Source: Lentzea albidocapillata (GTDB lineage Bacteria; Actinomycetota; Actinomycetes; Mycobacteriales; Pseudonocardiaceae). Taken from it: a stretch of DNA of 64,000 nt. Of this stretch, positions 51,600 to 59,698 are shown piece by piece (the first letter of the stretch is position 1; the number at the start of each line of letters is the position of its first letter). The notes beneath the pieces were generated by a model. The model worked only from the letters and a program-made list of their open reading frames with translations, was not told the DNA's origin and made no database searches. The translations under genes were made by a program, and so were the position numbers. The stretch spans positions 62,001 to 126,000 of the forward strand of contig NZ_JOEA01000007.1 of the NCBI RefSeq assembly GCF_000719115.1. Direction: 5' to 3'.

Positions 51600-52142
51600 A
51601 TGACGGTTTTCGATGAGCAGGGCAGGCCAGAACCACCGATGGGCGGCGACGAGCTCGCCACCCTCAAAGGCTTCCTCGAGTTCCACCGCGCCACCCTCAT
51701 CTGGAAGATCGAGGGCCTCACCGCGGAGCAGCTCAACGCGACCGCCGCGAAGTCCACGATGACCCTGGGCGGGATGGTCAAGCATCTCGCCTACGTGGAG
51801 CAGCAGTGGTTCCGCGTCGTCCTGCACGACCGTGAGCCGCTGGAACCGTGGGCGAGCGTCGACTGGAAGACCGACAACGACTGGGACTGGTGCTCGGCTG
51901 CCGACGACACCCCGGAGCAGTTGCGTGCGTTGTGGCTGCGCGCTGTCGACGGCGCCAGGAAGGACCTCATCGAGGCGCTCAGGCGCGGCGACCTGAGCCA
52001 ACCGGCGAAGCGAGCGCCGTGGCGTGACGGGCGCGTCCCCAGCCTGCGGTGGATCCTCACTCACATGATCGAGGAGTACGCCCGCCACAATGGTCACGCC
52101 GACCTGATCAGGGAAGCGATCGACGGCCAGACGGGCGAATAG
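51600..52142 (+). CDS. DinB-family (DUF664) four-helix protein
   Basis: 180 residues. Helical-bundle metalloprotein of the DinB/DUF664 type: LKGFLEFHRATLIWKIEGLT, then LGGMVKHLAYVEQQWFRVVL with a metal His and SLRWILTHMIEEYARHNGHA with the H-x-x-E-E-x-x-x-H ligands. Possibly a mycothiol-dependent transferase, as some relatives are; unproven. It starts 10 bases after the hydrolase gene, same operon. Confidence 0.88.
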   Translation: MTVFDEQGRPEPPMGGDELATLKGFLEFHRATLIWKIEGLTAEQLNATAAKSTMTLGGMVKHLAYVEQQWFRVVLHDREPLEPWASVDWKTDNDWDWCSAADDTPEQLRALWLRAVDGARKDLIEALRRGDLSQPAKRAPWRDGRVPSLRWILTHMIEEYARHNGHADLIREAIDGQTGE

Positions 52143-52174
52143 CGCCTGGCCGAAAGCACGGTAGTTCTATTTTC

Positions 52175-52465
52175 GTGACAACCGAATGCTCATCGACGGC
52201 GCAGGCCGACGAGGCGCGGTGGTGTACCGGAGATGACCTGGTGATCAGCGCCCACGACATGTGCCAGAGGTCGGACATGAACGTCCCACTGACCGGTGGC
52301 CAGGGCGAATACAGCGAGGCGACCATCCACGGGTACCTCCACGCCGTCCTCTGCGTGGGCTCGCGGGTCAGTGGCCCGCACGTGGTCCCCGCGTCCATCC
52401 AGTTCGACCTGCCCGGCCAGGGCAGCCTCGGTGACCGGGTCACCGTCACGTGGCCGGTCAGCTAG
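52175..52465 (+). CDS. Hypothetical small Cys-containing protein
   Basis: 96 residues beginning TTECSSTAQADEARWCTGDD, with further Cys in HDMCQRSDMN and HAVLCVGSRV, ending [10 protein letters not shown]. The Cys-rich beta pattern resembles exported actinobacterial proteins, yet no signal peptide is encoded and no ribosome site precedes GTG 52175. It may be a real small gene or the remaining end of a secreted protein. Its stop overlaps the convergent ybaK gene. Confidence 0.5.
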   Translation: MTTECSSTAQADEARWCTGDDLVISAHDMCQRSDMNVPLTGGQGEYSEATIHGYLHAVLCVGSRVSGPHVVPASIQFDLPGQGSLGDRVTVTWPVS

Positions 52466-52938
52466 GCGCTGATATTCGCGACCACCGCGTTGGTGAGTCG
52501 CACCAGTTCGGCCGGCGCGAGCTCGACTTCGAGTCCGCGCCGGCCGGCACTGCAGAACAGGGTGTCGAACTCCAGAGCAGAAGCGTCGACCACCACCGGC
52601 AGGCGCTTTTTCTGGCCGAGAGGTGAAATACCTCCGGCGACATAACCGGTTGCGCGTTCGGCGTCGGCGACGACCGCCATCTTCGCTTTCTTGCCCTTCA
52701 GCGCGGCGGCGAGACCCTTCAGGTCGAGCTGCACCGTCACCGGCACGACGCCGACCGCGAGCTTGCCGTCCACCTCGGCCACGAGCGTCTTGAAGACACG
52801 CTCCGGCACCAGCCCGAGAGCCTCGGCCGCCTCCAGCCCGTAGGACTCGTGGCGGGGGTCGTGCTCGTACGAGTGCAAGGTGTGCGCCACCCGCTGCTTG
52901 TCCAGCAGCGCTGTGGCGGGGGTCCCACGTCCGGCCAT
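52462..52938 (-). CDS. ybaK: YbaK/EbsC-family Cys-tRNA(Pro) deacylase
   Basis: 158 residues. Free-standing editing domain that hydrolyses misacylated Cys-tRNA(Pro). Motifs: [40 protein letters not shown] with the conserved FKT Lys, [20 protein letters not shown] (GxxxG.SP block) and [23 protein letters not shown] at 52938. It is divergent from the sigma factor gene; the intervening 39 bases hold a thiol-stress promoter directed at the sigma gene. Confidence 0.92.
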   Translation of the reverse strand: MAGRGTPATALLDKQRVAHTLHSYEHDPRHESYGLEAAEALGLVPERVFKTLVAEVDGKLAVGVVPVTVQLDLKGLAAALKGKKAKMAVVADAERATGYVAGGISPLGQKKRLPVVVDASALEFDTLFCSAGRRGLEVELAPAELVRLTNAVVANISA

Positions 52939-52940
52939 GC

Positions 52941-52967
52941 GGAATTACTACCAGCACCACGGTTGTT
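52941..52967 (+). promoter_or_regulatory. Thiol-stress (SigR/SigH-type) autoregulatory promoter
   Basis: GGAAT at 52941-52945 and GTT at 52965-52967, 19 bases apart, match the GGAAT-N18/19-GTT consensus. It lies just upstream of the first in-frame GTG (52977) of the sigma factor gene, as expected for autoregulation. Visual match. Confidence 0.6.
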
Positions 52968-53048
52968 ACTGAGAACGTGGCAACGAACATGCTTGAGCGG
53001 TCACGCGTAAAGTCAGTCCCGACCCAGAACCTGTGGGAAGGGAGCGCG

Positions 53049-53663
53049 GTGCCCGCCACCGGCACGACAGAGACGACGGCGGAGCGCGCTGCACGTTTCG
53101 AGCGCGACGCGATGCCCATGCTCGACCAGCTGTACTCGGCTGCCCTGCGCATGACGCGCAATCCGGCGGACGCCGAGGACCTGGTGCAGGAGACGTTCCT
53201 CAAGGCCTATTCGGCGTTCGCGTCCTTCTCGGAGGGCACGAACCTCAAGGCCTGGCTGTACCGGATCCTGACGAACACCTACATCAACGGCTACCGCAAG
53301 AAGCAGCGCCAGCCGCTCCAGCAGCCGACCGACGAGATCACGGACTGGCAGCTGGCGCGAGCGGAGAGCCACACCTCGTCCGGGCTGCGCAGCGCCGAGG
53401 TCGAGGCACTCGACAACCTGCCCGACAGCGACGTCAAGGAAGCATTGCAGCGGTTGCCGGAGGAGTTCCGGATCGCGGTCTACCTCGCCGATGTCGAAGG
53501 CTTCGCGTACAAGGAGATCGCAGACATCATGGGCACCCCGATCGGCACGGTGATGTCCCGGTTGCACCGGGGCCGTCGCCAGCTCCGCGACATGCTGGCG
53601 GACGTCGCCCGCGACCGCGGTTTCCTCCGAGGCGGCAACGGTAGCAACGGAGGCGCGTCATGA
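53049..53663 (+). CDS. sigH: ECF RNA polymerase sigma factor SigR/SigH, thiol-oxidative stress
   Basis: 204 residues. Region 2: [20 protein letters not shown] then [16 protein letters not shown] and [20 protein letters not shown]; region 4: [40 protein letters not shown]. This is the SigR/SigH group, released by its redox-sensing zinc anti-sigma factor, whose gene follows in ATGA overlap. GTG at 53049 has GGAAGGGAG 5 bases upstream. The frame stays open to GTG 52977, giving a possible 228-residue isoform analogous to sigma-R-prime of Streptomyces. Confidence 0.96.
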   Translation: MPATGTTETTAERAARFERDAMPMLDQLYSAALRMTRNPADAEDLVQETFLKAYSAFASFSEGTNLKAWLYRILTNTYINGYRKKQRQPLQQPTDEITDWQLARAESHTSSGLRSAEVEALDNLPDSDVKEALQRLPEEFRIAVYLADVEGFAYKEIADIMGTPIGTVMSRLHRGRRQLRDMLADVARDRGFLRGGNGSNGGAS

Positions 53664-53920
53664 ACTGCGGCGAACCCCACGACACCGACTGCTCGGAGGT
53701 GCTGTCCGAGGTCTGGCTGTTCCTGGACCAGGAATGCGACCAGGGCCGGCGCGCGGCGCTGCAGACGCACCTCGACGAGTGCCATCCGTGCCTGGAACAG
53801 TTCGGGCTGGAGGAGCACCTCAAGGCGCTGCTGGCCCGCAAGTGTGGCGGAGACTACGCGCCGGCCGATCTGAAGGCGCGCATCCGAGCCACGATCGTGG
53901 AGATCCGCGCCGAGGACTGA
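53660..53920 (+). CDS. rsrA: Zinc anti-sigma factor RsrA/RshA
   Basis: 86 residues. Cys11, His37, Cys41 and Cys44 (HLDECHPC) form the ZAS zinc site and occupy the same residue numbers as in Streptomyces coelicolor RsrA. Cys3 and Cys26 are extra thiols. Disulfide formation expels zinc and frees the sigma factor. Start overlaps the sigma stop by 4 bases, fixing the ratio of the two proteins. A bidirectional terminator follows. Confidence 0.96.
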   Translation: MNCGEPHDTDCSEVLSEVWLFLDQECDQGRRAALQTHLDECHPCLEQFGLEEHLKALLARKCGGDYAPADLKARIRATIVEIRAED

Positions 53921-53945
53921 ACGCCCCAGCAAGCCCCCAGCAAGA

Positions 53946-53986
53946 CGAAAGGCCCTGGTCACCGTGGTGGTGGCCAGGGCCTTTCG
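53946..53986. terminator. Bidirectional terminator between rsrA and bL37
   Basis: CGAAAGGCCCTGG at 53946-53958 and CCAGGGCCTTTCG at 53974-53986: 13 perfect pairs, loop of 15. The AAA/TTT ends provide short T-tracts in both directions for the convergent rsrA and bL37 genes. Confidence 0.85.
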
Positions 53987-53992
53987 CAGTAC

Positions 53993-54067
53993 TCAGGCGT
54001 TGGGGCGCTTGCCTCGGTTGGCGCCGCCCTTTTTGCGGTCGCGGCGCTTGCGAGCACGCTTCGACAT
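53993..54067 (-). CDS. 50S ribosomal protein bL37
   Basis: 24 residues: MSKRARKRRDRKKGGANRGK then RPNA. This is the tiny basic ribosomal protein bL37 found in mycobacterial 50S structures; its gene lies near sigH in mycobacteria. AGGAGA ribosome site 6 bases upstream of ATG 54067, TGA stop at 53993. Too short for usual gene callers. It is divergent from pdtaS and terminated by the shared hairpin. Confidence 0.93.
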   Translation of the reverse strand: MSKRARKRRDRKKGGANRGKRPNA

Positions 54068-54122
54068 GGGAGTCTCCTAGGATCAGAACTTGCTTCACCG
54101 ACCAGTTTCTCATGGAGGAGTT

Positions 54123-55601
54123 CTGAGCACGCTCACGGACCTGCTGGCCGAGCACACCAAGCTCTCCGGCGCCGCCGTCGACCACCTCCAGTTGGTCGTC
54201 GCGGAGTGGCAACTCCTCTCCGACCTGTCGTTCGCGGACTTCGTCATGTGGGTCCCGCTCGAAGACGACAGGTTCCTCTGCGTCGCCCAGGCCCGTCCCA
54301 CGACGGCGCCCACGGCCCACCCGGAGGACGTCGTCGGCAGCGAGGTCGACACGGAGGACCATCCGCAGCTGCGCCGGGCCATCGACGAGTCGCGGATCTG
54401 CCGCGAGGAGGACCCGCGCTGGCACCTGGGCGTGCCGGTGCGGCGCGAGACCATCCCGGTGCGACTGGGCAGGCAGGTCATCGCGGTGCTGAGCCGCAGC
54501 ACCAACCTGGCGGTGCCGCGCGTGCCGTCGCCGTTGGAGATCTCGTACCTCGGCAGTGCGGCCGACCTGTGCCAGATGATCGCGGACGGCACGTTCCCCG
54601 CGCCCGAACCCTCGCCGGACGTCCACACCAGCCCGCGCGTCGGTGACGGCCTGATCAGGCTCGATCCGTCCGGTGCGGTCGTGTTCGCCTCGCCGAACGC
54701 GCTGTCCGCCTACCACCGCATGGGACACGCATCAGATCTCGTCGGCGTGCATCTCGCACCGCTGACGCGCAGCCTGATCGGCGACCCGTTCGACGCCACC
54801 GAGGTCGCTCAGCGCATCAGGCAGGCGCTGGACGGCCAGCCGTCGATGCGGATGGAGGCCGAGTCACGCCGTGGCGCCGCCGTGTTGTTCCGCTCTTTGC
54901 CCCTTAGGCCACGCGGACAGGCCGCAGGCGCCATCGTGTTGTGCCGCGACGTCACCGAGGTGCGCCGCCGCGACCGCGCGTTGATGTCCAAGGACGCCAC
55001 GATCCGCGAGATCCACCACCGCGTGAAGAACAACCTGCAGACCGTCGCGGCCCTGCTGAGGCTGCAAAGCCGCAGGTTGAGCAACCCGGAGGCGAAGGAG
55101 GCACTGGCCGAGTCCGTTCGCCGTGTGACCTCGATCGCACTGGTTCACGAGACGTTGTCGATGAGCGTCGACGAGCGGGTCGACCTCGACGACGTCGTCG
55201 ACAAGGTCATCCCGATGATGAGCGATGTGGCGGTCACCGAGACCCAGGTCAGCGTGCGCCGTGAGGGTGGGTTCGGCATCGTGCCGGCCGAGATCGCCAC
55301 CCCACTGGTGATGGTGCTGACCGAACTCGTGCAGAACGCCTTTGAGCACGCCTACGCGCCTGGCCAGCGCGGGGAGGTTGTCGTGCACTCGGAGCGGTCC
55401 GCGAAATGGCTCGACGTGACGATCACCGACGATGGCAAGGGCCTTCCGCAGGGTTTCTCCCTGGAACGCACCGATCGGCTGGGTCTGCAGATCGTTCGGA
55501 CCCTTGTCGATTCCGAATTGAGAGGCTCTCTGAGCTTGCGGCGAAGGCCCCGAGGCGGTACAGAGGCGGTCCTGCGCGTGCCGCTCAGAGGGCGGCGCTA
55601 A
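54123..55601 (+). CDS. pdtaS: Sensor histidine kinase PdtaS
   Basis: 492 residues, soluble. N-terminal GAF (about 1-150; HLQLVVAEWQLLSDLSFADF), PAS (about 175-290; DGLIRLDPSGAVVFASPNAL), then HisKA_2 with EIHHRVKNNLQTVAALLRLQ and an ATPase domain MVLTELVQNAFEHAYAPGQR, DGKGLPQGF. It phosphorylates the RNA-binding antiterminator PdtaR. By comparison with mycobacterial PdtaS (MSTLGDLLAEH), translation should begin at CTG 54123 (MSTLTDLLAEH), with GGAGG ending 4 bases before; the only upstream in-frame alternative is TTG 54090. A micro-frame ATG GAG GAG TTC TGA overlaps this start. Confidence 0.93.
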   Translation: MSTLTDLLAEHTKLSGAAVDHLQLVVAEWQLLSDLSFADFVMWVPLEDDRFLCVAQARPTTAPTAHPEDVVGSEVDTEDHPQLRRAIDESRICREEDPRWHLGVPVRRETIPVRLGRQVIAVLSRSTNLAVPRVPSPLEISYLGSAADLCQMIADGTFPAPEPSPDVHTSPRVGDGLIRLDPSGAVVFASPNALSAYHRMGHASDLVGVHLAPLTRSLIGDPFDATEVAQRIRQALDGQPSMRMEAESRRGAAVLFRSLPLRPRGQAAGAIVLCRDVTEVRRRDRALMSKDATIREIHHRVKNNLQTVAALLRLQSRRLSNPEAKEALAESVRRVTSIALVHETLSMSVDERVDLDDVVDKVIPMMSDVAVTETQVSVRREGGFGIVPAEIATPLVMVLTELVQNAFEHAYAPGQRGEVVVHSERSAKWLDVTITDDGKGLPQGFSLERTDRLGLQIVRTLVDSELRGSLSLRRRPRGGTEAVLRVPLRGRR

Positions 55602-55678
55602 ACTAACGCCGTGCACACGTGACGACCAGCCTCAGCGGTCTCACGTGGTCATGCGGGAGGGTGTGCAAACAAAAGAAA

Positions 55679-55708
55679 AAGCCCGACACCTGGCACGGTG
55701 TCGGGCTT
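55679..55708. terminator. Bidirectional terminator between pdtaS and whiB1
   Basis: AAGCCCGACACC / GGTGTCGGGCTT, 12 pairs, loop of 6, preceded by an A-rich run (aaacaaaagaaaaa) and followed by CTTCTTTAT. T-tracts exist in both directions, serving the convergent genes. Confidence 0.92.
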
Positions 55709-55742
55709 CTTCTTTATCGCTAGTTCGCGGCTAACTGCCTGG

Positions 55743-55997
55743 TCAGGCGTTGCTGCGGGCCCGCGTGCGGGCGTTGCGGCGCTTGAGGGCGCGGCGCTCG
55801 TCTTCGCTCATCCCGCCCCACACACCGGCGTCCTGGCCGCTCTCGAGCGCCCACGCGAGGCAGTCGGAGACGACGGGGCACCGGCGGCAGACGGTCTTCG
55901 CCTCGGCGATCTGAAGCAGCGCGGGACCACTGTTCCCAACGGGGAAGAACAGCTCGGGGTCCTCGTCGCGGCAGATCGCGCGGTGGCGCCAGTCCAT
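55743..55997 (-). CDS. whiB1: WhiB-family regulator WhiB1
   Basis: 84 residues. Cluster cysteines C9, C37, C40 and C46 are at the same positions as in M. tuberculosis WhiB1; GVWGGMSEDERRALKRRNAR carries the Gly-rich turn and DNA-binding basic region. WhiB1 is an essential nitric-oxide-responsive regulator that binds SigA. ATG at 55997 with an AGGAGT site. Two CRP-type palindromes lie upstream, in agreement with CRP/cAMP control known for the mycobacterial gene. Confidence 0.96.
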   Translation of the reverse strand: MDWRHRAICRDEDPELFFPVGNSGPALLQIAEAKTVCRRCPVVSDCLAWALESGQDAGVWGGMSEDERRALKRRNARTRARSNA

Positions 55998-56064
55998 TGG
56001 AACTACTCCTCAGCCTAGGCGCGCACAAAGGCACGCCGGTTGTCAGCGGTCGGTTTGGGGTGCT

Positions 56065-56080
56065 TGTGAATGCTTTCACG
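56065..56080. promoter_or_regulatory. CRP-type site upstream of whiB1
   Basis: TGTGA-ATGCTT-TCACG matches the TGTGA-N6-TCACA consensus in nine of ten positions. Centre about 75 bases upstream of the whiB1 start codon. Confidence 0.65.
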
Positions 56081-56115
56081 AACGGCTGGGATGTCAAGGG
56101 GTAACCACTGACCCG

Positions 56116-56129
56116 GTGAGTGAACTCAC
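56116..56129. promoter_or_regulatory. Second CRP-type palindrome upstream of whiB1
   Basis: GTGA-GTGAAC-TCAC, within the longer perfect palindrome GGTGAGT-GA-ACTCACC (56115-56130). Centre 50 bases from the first site, about five helical turns, so both could be on the same DNA face. Confidence 0.55.
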
Positions 56130-56242
56130 CCAAAAGATCGACAGCGTTCACCTGGGGTTTCACGCTCTGCTGTCACTCGACCGCAGTACATCCCGGCTGG
56201 ATACCGAGACGGTCACGAAGCGATCACGGACTGTCAAGTTCC

Positions 56243-57178
56243 TTATACGGCAACAGTCAATGCATCGGCGACCGCACGGAACTCCACCGCCGTGGTCGTT
56301 CCGAGGAAATCTCCGTCAACCTGGAGGTTCGCGGGTTCCTCGCACTTCACTCTGACATAACCCACGTCATCACGCCGAACGAGATTCGCGCTCTTCGGAT
56401 TCCCCGTCGCCAGGACCTGGGCCACGTAGCGCCCGACCGTGGGCACCCGCAACGTCCTCAACGCACTCAGGCCGAGGCCGCCGTCGAACGACGTGCTGGG
56501 GTTGAGCTGGATCGCCCTGTCACCGAAGTACGTCCACGGATCGGTGTTCGACACGAACACCATGCCGACGTCGTCGAACGGCGCCTCGTCCGGCACCTCG
56601 ACGGTGAAGTGCTGCGGCTTGCGCACGTTCTGCGCATAAGCCTTGAGGGCGACGCTCAAATAGAGAGCGGGACTGGCGTTGTAGCCCTTGGCGCGCTTGC
56701 GTTCCACAGCGGCGACGACATCGGCGTCGAGGCCCATGCCCGCGTTGAAGGTGAACCAGCGGCCGCCCTCGATGACGTCCGCGAAGACCTGGCCGAGCCC
56801 GATGCGGCGCCTGGTGCCGTGCTCGATCGCCTGCAGCAGGACGTGTGTGGCCTCGACGGGGTCGCGCGGAATGCCGAGCGCGCCCGCGAAGACATTGGCC
56901 GAACCGCCGGGCACGACGCCCAGCATCGGCTTCTCGGGGCGGGGACCGCCGAGCAGGATGCCGTTGACCACCTCGTTGACCGTGCCGTCGCCGCCGTGGG
57001 CGATGACCAGGTCGACCCCGTCCGCCGCGGCCTGGTGGGCGGCGTCCGCCGCATGGCCGCGGTAGGAGGTCTCGATGACCTCCAGCTTCACGTCGCTGGC
57101 GAGTGCGTGCGCCAATACGTCACGACCCGCCGGCGTCGTTGTAGTCGCCTGCGGGTTCACCACGAGAAGAGCGCGCAC
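56243..57178 (-). CDS. Diacylglycerol kinase-family lipid kinase
   Basis: 311 residues. DAGK catalytic domain: RALLVVNPQATTTTPAGRDV, IAHGGDGTVNEVVNGIL (the GGDGT nucleotide loop) and LGVVPGGSANVFAGALGIPR. The C-terminal beta-sandwich contains FTFNAGMGLDADVVAAVERK and NLQVDGDFLGTTTAVEFRA. It phosphorylates diacylglycerol or a related lipid. GTG at 57178 is preferred because the conserved strand starts there. In M. tuberculosis a related gene (Rv3218) is also beside whiB1. Confidence 0.93.
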   Translation of the reverse strand: MRALLVVNPQATTTTPAGRDVLAHALASDVKLEVIETSYRGHAADAAHQAAADGVDLVIAHGGDGTVNEVVNGILLGGPRPEKPMLGVVPGGSANVFAGALGIPRDPVEATHVLLQAIEHGTRRRIGLGQVFADVIEGGRWFTFNAGMGLDADVVAAVERKRAKGYNASPALYLSVALKAYAQNVRKPQHFTVEVPDEAPFDDVGMVFVSNTDPWTYFGDRAIQLNPSTSFDGGLGLSALRTLRVPTVGRYVAQVLATGNPKSANLVRRDDVGYVRVKCEEPANLQVDGDFLGTTTAVEFRAVADALTVAV

Positions 57179-57429
57179 AACTTGAGAGTAAGACAGTGCG
57201 TGACCGTCCGCGGCTCGCATGTCCTCCCTCAGGGTGGCTACAGCCTCACGAAAGTGGCGTAAATCTCCCCTCCGTCAGCACCGCGTTCACCTCGCAGCCG
57301 AGTGCACCCCGGACGACCGCCGGCTCGCTGAAGGCCCCTTGATCTTCCCGCGCGGGACGTGCTCGGAGAGCCCTCCAACCGGGTGGCCTACGATCCGTGA
57401 CCAGTACAGAACGTGATGAAAGGTCTCCC

Positions 57430-57849
57430 GTGACCACTCAGATCCAGGCGCCGCCGCGCGCGGTGCGCATCGCGTCCGCGCTCACCTTTGTGCAGGCCCT
57501 GGGCGGCATCGCGCTGGCCGTCGCGCTCGTCATCCGGGTGATCGGGGGATCAACGCCCGCCGGACCGATCCTCGGCGCCGCCGGCGTGCTGGTGATCTGG
57601 TTCGGCGGGGTGCTCTTGGCGACGGTCATGTTGTTCCGCGGCCATCATGGCGCCCGTACGCCCGTCATCGTCACGCAGCTGCTGCTGCTCGGCTGTGCCT
57701 GGTACGCGTACGGGCCTTCGGAGCAGCCGCTGCTCGGCTCGCTGGGTGGCATCTACTGCGTCGTCGTGCTGGTGTTCCTGTTCACCAGCGACGGGCGCAA
57801 GTGGGCTTTGGGCCTGGACGACGTATCGGAAGGCGACAAAGCCGACTAA
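57430..57849 (+). CDS. Four-span membrane protein of unknown function
   Basis: 139 residues. Spans at about 13-37 (ALTFVQALGGIALAVALVIR), 45-67 (GPILGAAGVLVIWFGGVLLA), 75-95 (TPVIVTQLLLLGCAWYAYG) and 105-122 (GGIYCVVVLVFLFTSDGRKW). Short acidic tail. No conserved functional motif. GTG at 57430 with GAAAGG 7 bases upstream; GTG at 57397 is an alternative. Divergent from the lipid kinase gene across 250 bases. Confidence 0.82.
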   Translation: MTTQIQAPPRAVRIASALTFVQALGGIALAVALVIRVIGGSTPAGPILGAAGVLVIWFGGVLLATVMLFRGHHGARTPVIVTQLLLLGCAWYAYGPSEQPLLGSLGGIYCVVVLVFLFTSDGRKWALGLDDVSEGDKAD

Positions 57850-57932
57850 CGGAGGGTGGTCACAGTCACACGGCCGGGTGAAGCTGTGGGTGGTTGCTTA
57901 ACCACTCCCTGCACTCACCGAGGTGACCAACC

Positions 57933-58643
57933 ATGCGTTTCACCATTGCGATCGCGGGCGCCGTCCTGACGGCTCTCTCCCTCGCCCCTGCCACCGCCAC
58001 GGCCGCTCCGGAGAACCCGGACATGTCGCCGATGATCATTGGCGGCAGCTACGCCCAGAACTTCCCGTACGCGGCGCGCCTGTTCGCCAACGGACGGGAG
58101 AACTGCTCCGCCACGAAGATCGCGCCCAACTGGATCCTGACGGCTGAGCACTGCGTGGCGAGCAACGCCACGTACACGTTCCGCGCGGGCAGCCTGGACC
58201 AGCACTCCGGTGGCCAGATGGTCACCGCCAGCCAGATCATCAAGCACTCGTCGGCGGACCTCGCGCTGGCAAGGGTCTCGCCGGCGATGTCCGGCCCGTT
58301 CTCCCCGCTCGTCGCGGAGGTCAGGACCGGCCAGACCGTGCAGCTCTACGGGTGGGGTGCCACGTGCACGAACCAGCCGGAGATCAACTGCCAGTCGCGC
58401 TACCTGAAGGTCGCGAACACGCGCGTCACGAACACCAACGGCCGTGACTACCGCGGTGGCGTCGCCATCTCGGTGTCCAGGGTCGACGGCATCGCGGCCG
58501 GCGGTGACTCCGGCGGTCCGATGTTCGCCAACGGCCGCCAGGTCGGCGTCGCCTCGACGTCGGACCGTTCCACGCGTTCCAACTACACCAGCGTCAACCA
58601 CGGCCCCTACCGCACCTGGATCCGCCAGCACGCGGGAGTGTGA
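57933..58643 (+). CDS. Secreted trypsin-like serine protease (S1)
   Basis: 236 residues. Signal peptide MRFTIAIAGAVLTALSLAPA, cut near TATAAPE. The mature protein begins close to IIGGSYAQNFPYAARLF (the IVGG-like new N-terminus). Triad: His in WILTAEHCVAS, Asp in SSADLALARV, Ser in AAGGDSGGPMF. Disulfide cysteines NCSATK/AEHC and TCTNQPEINC. A short propeptide (about 10 residues) suggests activation by cleavage. A strong terminator follows. Confidence 0.95.
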   Translation: MRFTIAIAGAVLTALSLAPATATAAPENPDMSPMIIGGSYAQNFPYAARLFANGRENCSATKIAPNWILTAEHCVASNATYTFRAGSLDQHSGGQMVTASQIIKHSSADLALARVSPAMSGPFSPLVAEVRTGQTVQLYGWGATCTNQPEINCQSRYLKVANTRVTNTNGRDYRGGVAISVSRVDGIAAGGDSGGPMFANGRQVGVASTSDRSTRSNYTSVNHGPYRTWIRQHAGV

Positions 58644-58673
58644 CCAACCCTGATTGACCAGCGGTAACCCTGC

Positions 58674-58703
58674 GATGGCCCCCGGCTCCGGCCGGGGGCC
58701 ATC
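58674..58703 (+). terminator. Terminator after the serine protease gene
   Basis: GATGGCCCCCGGC / GCCGGGGGCCATC, 13 perfect pairs with a TCCG loop, 30 bases after the stop. No T-run. Confidence 0.85.
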
Positions 58704-58800
58704 ACCCTACGTGACCACTAATGGTGGATGGACACGAACGGAGTAGCCAGTTACCGTGCCTCCAGCGTTCGCGCCGCTCGGGAGCATGGTGAGGTGCCCA

Positions 58801-59601
58801 GTGCAGGACGGCCCGAAGCGGGTGACGACAAACGGCGATTCCGAACGCCCGAACGTGGCTCGCCTGTTCGACTACTACCTCGGCGGAGCACACAACTTCG
58901 CGGTCGACCGCGTGGTGGCCGAGCAGATCATCAAGAAGTTCCCCGTCGCCGAGATGGCGCGCACGATCAGGTCCTTCTCCCGCCGCGTGGTGCGCCTGTG
59001 CGTCGAGGAGTACGGCATCCGTCAGTTCCTCGACCTGGGCAGCGGCATTCCGACCGCCGGCAACGTCCACGAGGTCGCCCAGTCGCTCGACCCGTCGTGC
59101 AACGTCGTCTACGTCGACAGCGACCCGGTGACCGTGGCCCACGCACGCACGATGCTGCGCGACAACCTCAACGCCGCCATCGTGCAGTCCGACATCTGCG
59201 ACGTCGGCGCCGTGCTGCGGCACCCGGAAACGCGCCGCCTCATCGACTTCACCCAGCCGGCCGCCGTGCTGATGGTCGGAGTCCTGCCGTACGTCACCGA
59301 CGAGCCCGCGGGCGTCGTCGCGCGCTACCAGGCCGCGTTGTCCGAAGGCAGCATCCTCGCTTTGACGCACCTCACGAAGGACGTGGAGCCCGAGCTCGTC
59401 GGCCGGCTGGTCGGCCTCGGGGACGACATGGGGTCGAAGCTCGTGCCGCGGTCCAAGCAGGACGTGGAGGAGTTCCTCTGTGGCCTGAAACTGCTGGAGC
59501 CCGGCCTGGTGCTCGCCGCCCACTGGAGGGCGGACGGCGAACTTCCCGGTACGTCCGCCGCCGCCGACGCGTCGACATACGGCGCCGTCGGGATGGTCTA
59601 G
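58801..59601 (+). CDS. SAM-dependent methyltransferase (DUF574 type)
   Basis: 266 residues. Typical order of this actinobacterial family: PNVARLFDYYLGGAHNFAVD, QFLDLGSGIPTAGNVHEVAQ (SAM-binding), NVVYVDSDPVTVAHARTMLR and PAAVLMVGVLPYVTDEPAGV. The unusual GSGIPT motif is the family hallmark. Substrate unknown. GTG at 58801 has GAGG 6 bases upstream; ATG at 58786 and GTG at 58756 are alternatives. Confidence 0.88.
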   Translation: MQDGPKRVTTNGDSERPNVARLFDYYLGGAHNFAVDRVVAEQIIKKFPVAEMARTIRSFSRRVVRLCVEEYGIRQFLDLGSGIPTAGNVHEVAQSLDPSCNVVYVDSDPVTVAHARTMLRDNLNAAIVQSDICDVGAVLRHPETRRLIDFTQPAAVLMVGVLPYVTDEPAGVVARYQAALSEGSILALTHLTKDVEPELVGRLVGLGDDMGSKLVPRSKQDVEEFLCGLKLLEPGLVLAAHWRADGELPGTSAAADASTYGAVGMV

Positions 59602-59640
59602 CTCTTCTTGGCCGGCAGCGCGGACTTCCGGACATGACGA

Positions 59641-59681
59641 AGGCCGGGCCCGAAGTACAGGGTGACTTCGTGGCCCGGCCT
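59641..59681. terminator. Bidirectional hairpin between the methyltransferase and DUF5684 genes
   Basis: AGGCCGGGCC-CGAAGT-acagggtg-ACTTCG-t-GGCCCGGCCT: 16 base pairs with one bulged T, loop of 8. It serves the convergent genes. Confidence 0.75.
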
Positions 59682-59698
59682 GGTCGTGCTCAGGCGTT

